A stretch of 64,000 nt of DNA. Source: Flavobacterium turcicum. GTDB lineage: Bacteria > Bacteroidota > Bacteroidia > Flavobacteriales > Flavobacteriaceae. This document shows positions 59,350 through 64,000 of the stretch, piece after piece. Made by a program: the position numbers and the translations under genes. The first letter of the stretch is position 1. Each line of letters starts with the position of its first letter. The notes beneath the pieces were generated by a model. That model saw only the letters and a program-made list of their open reading frames with translations, was not told where the DNA came from and ran no database searches. The stretch spans positions 124,001-188,000 of the forward strand of contig NZ_JAAOBY010000003.1 in NCBI RefSeq assembly GCF_011365745.1. Reading direction: 5' to 3'.

Positions 59350-61158
59350 ATGTTCAAAAAAAGAATGCTCTTTTTGCTACTATCTTGCTGCACGCTAAGT
59401 TTCGCACAAACTGATTTTACACCATCTTGGAGCAAAGGTGTAGTTTGGTATCAAATTTTCCCTGATCGTTTTTATAATGGGGATCCAAGCAATGATCCTA
59501 AAGTAAATGATCAGGAAGGAGCGTATCCGTTTGATACTACTTCAGACTTCAAAATTCATCCTTGGACTAGCGATTGGTACCAATTGCAAGAATACGAAAA
59601 AAGTAATGGCAAGGATATTTATTATAATTTACAGCGCCGTCGCTATGGTGGAGATTTGCAAGGTGTTATTGATAAATTGGATTATTTACAATCATTAGGT
59701 ATCAATGCAATTTATATGAACCCTATTTTTTGGGCGCCTTCTTCACATAAATATGATGCTTTGTGTTACCATCATGTTGATCCTACATTGGGACCGGATC
59801 CTGAAGGGGATAAAAAAATGATTTTAAATGAAGATCCCTTAAATCCTGAAAAATGGGTTTGGACCAAGGCAGATTTACTAGCTTTAAAATTAATTGACGA
59901 AGTACATAAGCGTAAAATGTTTATCATTTTTGATGGTGTCTTTAACCATTTAGGTGCAAATAGTTTTGCGTTTAAAGATGTTGCACAAAATCAAGAAAAA
60001 TCAGCTTTTAAAGATTGGTTTATGGTTGATAGTTGGAAAGATGTAGCCACAGGTACTGAGTTTAAATACCAAGGTTGGTTTGGTGTAAAAACTTTACCAG
60101 AATTTAAAGAAGATGCTAATGGTTTAGTTGAAGGTCCAAAGAAGTACATATTTGATGCAACTAAACGTTGGATGAATCCGATGAATAAAGGAAAAGAATT
60201 TGGTATTGATGGATGGCGATTGGATGTAGCCTATTGTATTGCGCATCCTTTTTGGAAAGATTGGCGTAAAGTCGTAAAATCAATCAATAGTGAAGCATAT
60301 CTTACAGCAGAATTAGTAGATCCTATTGATAAAACAGTACCTTATTTAAGTGGTGACGAATTTGATGCCACTATGAACTATAATTTTTCTTTCATTGTAC
60401 ACGATTTTTTTGTTCAAGATTCCGCCGCAAGTTCTGTTACTAATTTTGATAATCAATTAAAAGAATTGCGAAATGCTTTTGGAAAAGGGGTTGCTTACAA
60501 CATGCAAAATCTAGTTGGTAGTCATGATGCAACCCGAATTGGTAGTGCAGTTGCTAATCCCGATGGTAAAAAATTCAGTGATTGGGGACCGTATTTTAAT
60601 TGGAGTCAAAAAAGCAATAACAAGCAATACAATGCTCGTAAACCCAATACGATTCAAATTGAAAAACAGAAACTTATTGCTGCATTTCAATTGTTGTATC
60701 TAGGTTCACCGATGATTTATTATGGTGACGAAGTTGGTATGTGGGGCAGTAATGATCCTGATTGCCGAAAACCGATGCTTTGGCAAGAAATGAAATACCA
60801 AGATGAAGTGATGAATCCAGACCAATCTCAGCATGATGTAGATCATGTTTTGGTGAATTTTGACCTATTGGAGTGGTACAAAAAGTTCATTCAACTGCGC
60901 AACAAATACGAATCTATTCGCACTGGAGATTACAAAACATTAGAGATCAATGATGAGCAAAAGTTATATGTATTTAGCAGAACTAAAGGTACCGAAGAAG
61001 TTTTAGTATTTATCAACCGAGGTTCTAAAAGTCAAACGGTAAATAATGCTAAGTTACAAAGTGGCTCATTTACAGATGTTTTTACTCGTAAAAGGCTTAA
61101 AAAAGTAGTGCTGTCGCCGCTCAGTATTGTAGTTGTTACAAATCAATTACAGAGGTAG
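59350..61158 (+). CDS. GH13 neopullulanase/cyclomaltodextrinase-like enzyme
   Basis: 602 residues with a signal peptide ending LSFAQ (residue 20). Right after it comes WSKGVVWYQIFPDRFYNGDP, the start of the catalytic barrel; the extra N-terminal domain of dimeric cyclomaltodextrinases is lacking. Catalytic residues: nucleophile D292 in DGWRLDV, acid/base E321 in LTAELVDP and D393 in GSHDATR; region I is FDGVFNH. The C-terminal beta-domain ends the protein. It hydrolyses maltodextrins in the periplasm or after export, in concert with the lipoprotein amylase encoded 34 bases upstream. Family membership is clear; pullulan or cyclodextrin preference is not. Confidence 0.9.
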   Translation: MFKKRMLFLLLSCCTLSFAQTDFTPSWSKGVVWYQIFPDRFYNGDPSNDPKVNDQEGAYPFDTTSDFKIHPWTSDWYQLQEYEKSNGKDIYYNLQRRRYGGDLQGVIDKLDYLQSLGINAIYMNPIFWAPSSHKYDALCYHHVDPTLGPDPEGDKKMILNEDPLNPEKWVWTKADLLALKLIDEVHKRKMFIIFDGVFNHLGANSFAFKDVAQNQEKSAFKDWFMVDSWKDVATGTEFKYQGWFGVKTLPEFKEDANGLVEGPKKYIFDATKRWMNPMNKGKEFGIDGWRLDVAYCIAHPFWKDWRKVVKSINSEAYLTAELVDPIDKTVPYLSGDEFDATMNYNFSFIVHDFFVQDSAASSVTNFDNQLKELRNAFGKGVAYNMQNLVGSHDATRIGSAVANPDGKKFSDWGPYFNWSQKSNNKQYNARKPNTIQIEKQKLIAAFQLLYLGSPMIYYGDEVGMWGSNDPDCRKPMLWQEMKYQDEVMNPDQSQHDVDHVLVNFDLLEWYKKFIQLRNKYESIRTGDYKTLEINDEQKLYVFSRTKGTEEVLVFINRGSKSQTVNNAKLQSGSFTDVFTRKRLKKVVLSPLSIVVVTNQLQR

Positions 61159-61181
61159 AAAATTAAATATAGTTTAAAAAG

Positions 61182-61215
61182 AAAGCTGCAGTCTCAATAG
61201 GCTGCAGCTTTTTTT
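61182..61215. terminator. Bidirectional terminator between GH13 and superoxide dismutase genes
   Basis: Perfect ten-base stem AAAGCTGCAG / CTGCAGCTTT, ten-base loop, followed by T-run. The stop codon of the convergent superoxide dismutase gene is at its right edge. Confidence 0.88.
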
Positions 61216-61984
61216 ATATTTGGGTGTTTTCAAAATTTTCTTGAATTTTTTTCCAATTGATAACATTAAAAAAGCCATCAATATAATTGGTTCTTCGGTA
61301 TTGATAATCCAAGTAATAAGAATGTTCCCAAACATCAAGAGCCAAAATAGGTTTTCCTGGTACCAATGCATTTCGCATTAGCGGATTGTCTTGGTTTGCA
61401 GTTGTGGTGATAACTAATTTGTCGCTTCGATCTACAATAAGCCAAACCCAACCTGAACCAAAGTGTTTGGTAGCCTCGCTTTTAAATTGAGAAACAAACA
61501 AATCATACGACCCGAAGTCTTTATTTATAGCATCTAATAAAGTGCCAGTAGGTTGACCTCCGGATTTTGGAGCCATACACTTCCAGTACAAAGAATGATT
61601 ATAATAACCGCCAGCATTGTTTCGTAGCGCTGCATCGTTAGGGTCTAGTTTTGCGAGAACTTCCTCGATGGTAAGGTTTTCTAAAGCAGTCCCTACAAGT
61701 GCTTTGTTTAAGTTATTCGTGTATGTAAGGTAATGTTTGGAGTAATGTGTTTCTAATGTTTTAATACTGATACTTGGTGTTAGCGCATCATAACCATATG
61801 GTAGTTTTTCTATCTGAAATGAACCTGGATCAGCCACAACATCATCAGGATTTCCTACTACGGTTTTTTGTTCGGTCTCTTCTGGTAGAGGGACTTCAAC
61901 CACTTCAATTAATTTATCGTCTTTGCATGCTTGCAATGAAACGCAACAAAACAAGATAGGAAGGATTACTTGTAATTTTCTCAT
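61214..61984 (-). CDS. Superoxide dismutase (Fe/Mn family) as a lipoprotein
   Basis: 256 residues. A lipoprotein signal with lipobox SLQAC predicts lipidated C20, followed by an acidic, proline-rich linker to residue 58. The SOD domain (about 60-254) has LPYGYDALTP, metal ligands H80, H130 (GGYYNHSLYW), D217 and H221 (LDVWEHSYY), and the glutamine in TANQDNPLM that marks Mn-type enzymes. It disproportionates superoxide outside the cytoplasm, at the periplasmic face of a membrane. Most Fe/Mn SODs are cytoplasmic, so the lipid anchor is a notable feature, though exported versions are known in Bacteroidota. Upstream the acyl-CoA-binding protein gene ends 6 bases away. Confidence 0.9.
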   Translation of the reverse strand: MRKLQVILPILFCCVSLQACKDDKLIEVVEVPLPEETEQKTVVGNPDDVVADPGSFQIEKLPYGYDALTPSISIKTLETHYSKHYLTYTNNLNKALVGTALENLTIEEVLAKLDPNDAALRNNAGGYYNHSLYWKCMAPKSGGQPTGTLLDAINKDFGSYDLFVSQFKSEATKHFGSGWVWLIVDRSDKLVITTTANQDNPLMRNALVPGKPILALDVWEHSYYLDYQYRRTNYIDGFFNVINWKKIQENFENTQI

Positions 61985-61990
61985 CGTGTA

Positions 61991-62260
61991 TTATTTTTGT
62001 AATAATGAATTTATGATTTCAATATAATTTTCTTTGGCTTCTTCCGCACTGAGATGACTAATTTGCATCCATGCGTTGGTTTTAAAAGCATCTCTTAAAT
62101 GATAAGATGGGTTTTGCTTTAGATCAAGATAGCCAAAGGTCGCTTGTTTATAAAAAGCGTACAGACGCAATTGCACGTCTTGAGGCAGAGATGCTTGTGT
62201 CATTTCCGAAGCTTTTTGTACTGCTTCTAAAAATCGATTTTCTAACGTAGCGTCAGTCAT
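61991..62260 (-). CDS. Acyl-CoA-binding protein
   Basis: 89 residues, the length of a single ACBP domain. The four-helix pattern shows ENRFLEAVQKASEM, LRLYAFYKQATFGYLD with the acyl-CoA-binding Y-K pair, and KTNAWMQISHLSAEEAKENYI, in which W and the lysine contact the ligand. It binds long-chain acyl-CoA and buffers it for lipid synthesis. ACBPs are rare in bacteria but usual in Bacteroidota. Its start shares one base with the stop of the phosphatidylserine decarboxylase gene, a clear sign of translational coupling within the lipid operon. Confidence 0.9.
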   Translation of the reverse strand: MTDATLENRFLEAVQKASEMTQASLPQDVQLRLYAFYKQATFGYLDLKQNPSYHLRDAFKTNAWMQISHLSAEEAKENYIEIINSLLQK

Positions 62261-62913
62261 TATTTTGTTGTTGCAATAATAGTTTTTCCGCCAATCGCTT
62301 TTTGATTCAAAACCACATTTATTGGCGTTCCCAGAGGTAAAAACAAATCTACTCTTGAACCAAATTTAATGAAACCAGCATCGGTACCTTGAACAACTTG
62401 CATTCCTTGTTCAGCGTAATTAACAATTCTACGGGCAAGTGCTCCAGCTATTTGACGATATAATATTTCGCCAAAATTTTTATTTTCGATCACCACAGTA
62501 GTTCTTTCGTTTTCCTCGCTAGCTTTTGGATGCCAAGCAACTAAAAACTTACCCGGATGGTATTTACTAAATTTAATAACTCCGCTCATTGCGTAACGTG
62601 TTACGTGTACATTGATTGGTGACATAAATATTGAAACCTGTAATCTGTTTTCTTTAAAATATTCACCTTCGTAAACCTCTTCAATAACTACCACTTTACC
62701 GTCTACCGGTGCAATAATTTGATTTTCATTCAATATTACACTTCTTTTAGGGTTTCTAAAAAATTGCAATATGGTGATTAATAGTAGTAATGCAGCTATT
62801 TGTATCGCCATTTTTAGCCAACTGCTTGTAATAAAATTGTCAGCTAACAACAGCACAACTGAGGTAAATATTGTACCTAATAAAATAGACGGGGTTCCTT
62901 CTTTATGAAACAT
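62260..62913 (-). CDS. psd: Phosphatidylserine decarboxylase, archaeal-type short form
   Basis: 217 residues, matching the short PsdA form of Bacteroidota. Two N-terminal membrane helices (about 10-52) precede NPKRSVILNENQIIAPVDGKV, the IFMSPINVHVTRYAMSG block with active-site histidine, YHPGKFL, and the self-cleavage site FIKFGSRVDLFLP, where the serine becomes the pyruvoyl group. It makes phosphatidylethanolamine at the inner membrane. The gene overlaps the end of cdsA by 11 bases and shares one base with the acyl-CoA-binding protein gene, placing three lipid genes in one operon. Confidence 0.92.
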   Translation of the reverse strand: MFHKEGTPSILLGTIFTSVVLLLADNFITSSWLKMAIQIAALLLLITILQFFRNPKRSVILNENQIIAPVDGKVVVIEEVYEGEYFKENRLQVSIFMSPINVHVTRYAMSGVIKFSKYHPGKFLVAWHPKASEENERTTVVIENKNFGEILYRQIAGALARRIVNYAEQGMQVVQGTDAGFIKFGSRVDLFLPLGTPINVVLNQKAIGGKTIIATTK

Positions 62914-63793
62914 AATTTAAAATTTGATAAAATAAAAATATTAAAGGTGCTACAAATATAACACTATCTAGTCGATCTAGAATGCCTCCGTGTCCTGGCA
63001 TGATGTTTCCGCTGTCTTTTACTGCAGCAATTCGTTTGAATTTAGATTCGATTAAGTCGCCAATAGTTCCTGCAACCCCTACAATTAAGGCAATTGAAGT
63101 CCAAATTAAAACAGATCTTTCGCTAAATTCGGGTTTCGCCTTAATGTAATATTTTGATATGAGATAACCAGCAACGATTGCAAATACAATTCCGCCAGCA
63201 AATCCTTCTATGGTTTTTTTTGGTGAAATTTTTTCTAATAATTTAGTTCTTCCAATTGATTTACCAACGATGTAAGCAAAAGTGTCGTTAGTCCAGATCA
63301 AAATAAACAAACCAATGATGATTTTTGGATTGTAATCATTAATTCCGAATGAAATTTTTGTGATGAAAATGAAAGGTAAGATAATATATCCTAGTAAATA
63401 CAAGTACTTAGACGATGTGCTTATGGATTGAATTTTATCATAAAATAAAAACAAAATACACTTTACAGACACTACTAACGTTGTTACCAAAAGAACAATG
63501 TTAAGTTGCTCAATATTTACTTTTAGCGAAAGCTTCGTGTCAAATTGTTCATTGATGAAATTTTCGGTTACGTCATTGTAATGACTTAAAAGTGTAATAC
63601 TAGTGTACGAGATTGCTGCAAATAAAAGGGGGAATATTTTTTGTATATGAACCAAATTACAAAATTCGTATACAGCAATAAGAAGGAATAATCCAAAAAG
63701 AATAAAAAAAGTTTCGGTCGAATATAAAATAGAACTGATTAATAAAACTATATAAACAACTCCTGATATCCCTCGTTTTAGAGTTTCATTCAT
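62903..63793 (-). CDS. cdsA: Phosphatidate cytidylyltransferase
   Basis: 296 residues with eight or so membrane helices. The C-terminal signature is complete: GDLIESKFKRIAAVKDSGN followed by MPGHGGILDRLDS, which holds the metal and CTP. It converts phosphatidate and CTP into CDP-diacylglycerol, the precursor of all phospholipids in the cell. The start is one base after the stop of the LUD-type gene upstream, and its end overlaps psd by 11 bases. The extra loop at about 75-95 lies between helices 2 and 3 and is a flavobacterial feature. Confidence 0.93.
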   Translation of the reverse strand: MNETLKRGISGVVYIVLLISSILYSTETFFILFGLFLLIAVYEFCNLVHIQKIFPLLFAAISYTSITLLSHYNDVTENFINEQFDTKLSLKVNIEQLNIVLLVTTLVVSVKCILFLFYDKIQSISTSSKYLYLLGYIILPFIFITKISFGINDYNPKIIIGLFILIWTNDTFAYIVGKSIGRTKLLEKISPKKTIEGFAGGIVFAIVAGYLISKYYIKAKPEFSERSVLIWTSIALIVGVAGTIGDLIESKFKRIAAVKDSGNIMPGHGGILDRLDSVIFVAPLIFLFYQILNYVS

Positions 63794-63794
63794 T

Positions 63795-64000
63795 TTATAG
63801 ATCTTCTAATAGCAACAAATACAAGTTTTTTGCAGAACTTCCGTATTGTGTAAAATCTTCTTCTTTTGCTTTTTCGAAATATTTTATAGTCGTAATATTG
63901 GTAGGCAAATCGCGTTCGTATTTCTTTTTAATTGCGCTCAATCCATCGCTTTTTGTAGCAACAATTTCGCTTGTTTTGGCAATTACAATGATATTGGCAG
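63795..64000 (-). CDS. LUD-domain (LutC/YkgG-like) protein, C-terminal part
   Basis: The 68 codons before the stop at 63795 are visible; the start lies beyond the window. They read NIIVIAKTSEIVATKSDGLS, KYERDLPTNITTIKYF, and end YGSSAKNLYLLLLEDL. This tail agrees with flavobacterial LUD-domain proteins, which are related to the LutB/LutC lactate-utilisation proteins and stand next to cdsA in several flavobacterial genomes as far as I recall. It ends one base before the cdsA start, so it belongs to the same operon. The assignment rests on a short piece of sequence. Confidence 0.6.
   Translation of the reverse strand, partial: ANIIVIAKTSEIVATKSDGLSAIKKKYERDLPTNITTIKYFEKAKEEDFTQYGSSAKNLYLLLLEDL

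Overview
The window comes from the chromosome of a flavobacterium (Bacteroidota, family Flavobacteriaceae, most likely Flavobacterium or a close relative). The DNA is AT-rich. Promoters fit the Bacteroidota pattern TTTG-N17-19-TAnnTTTG, and starts lack Shine-Dalgarno sequences. The gene content includes type IX secretion (type B sorting) proteins, a TonB receptor with a carboxypeptidase-like N-domain, 2TM/LytTR signalling genes, a PycTM protein, DUF5606, DUF349 and OstA-like genes. I saw no rRNA, tRNA, CRISPR array, transposase or phage gene.

Layout. 1-6.4 kb: two adjacent secreted adhesin-like proteins on the minus strand, the first open at the window edge. 6.4-10.5 kb: an ABC-2 exporter pair, then a PAS histidine kinase overlapping its receiver protein. 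10.8-16.5 kb: an atypical kinase-like protein, a propeller lipoprotein, and a 1243-residue outer-membrane lipoprotein joining a metallophosphatase, a possible kinase-like middle and an Omp85-type barrel. 16.5-24 kb: accessory and single-gene functions (HD-PycTM protein, GAF protein, NdpA-like nucleoid protein, four-helix-bundle protein between inverted octamer arrays, pRiA4b-like protein, VOC enzyme, secreted small protein, acetyltransferase) and a dispersed repeat. 24-30 kb: a TonB receptor and a periplasmic repeat protein share one promoter architecture with paired LytTR-like sites, followed by the likely regulators: a LytS-type kinase with a 2TM tail, two free 2TM proteins and a LytTR response regulator. 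30-35.9 kb: a SUKH protein, two tiny membrane ORFs, a CDP-alcohol transferase, heme A synthase, CCA-adding enzyme, a GxxExxY protein between perfect 18-bp inverted repeats, and TsaC. 36-40.5 kb: an envelope glycan cluster (DUF5672, Kdo/WaaP-like kinase, two GT2, one GT9). 40.5-57.2 kb: mostly housekeeping (dapD, ruvX, mqo, FUSC protein, def, DUF5606, mazG, amino acid permease, DUF349, aroE, TPR, class III aminotransferase, OstA-like). 57.4-61.2 kb: two exported GH13 enzymes for alpha-glucan breakdown. 61.2-64 kb: a lipoprotein superoxide dismutase and a tightly packed lipid operon (LUD protein, cdsA, psd, acyl-CoA-binding protein).

The strongest unusual signals are the twin LytTR-like operators with identical geometry in front of two envelope genes beside a LytTR regulator, and the small gene cassettes bracketed by inverted 8-bp-period repeats, with an apparently gene-less version of one nearby. 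Other candidates are the phosphatase/kinase-like/barrel fusion and an HD-PycTM protein with no nucleotide cyclase near it.
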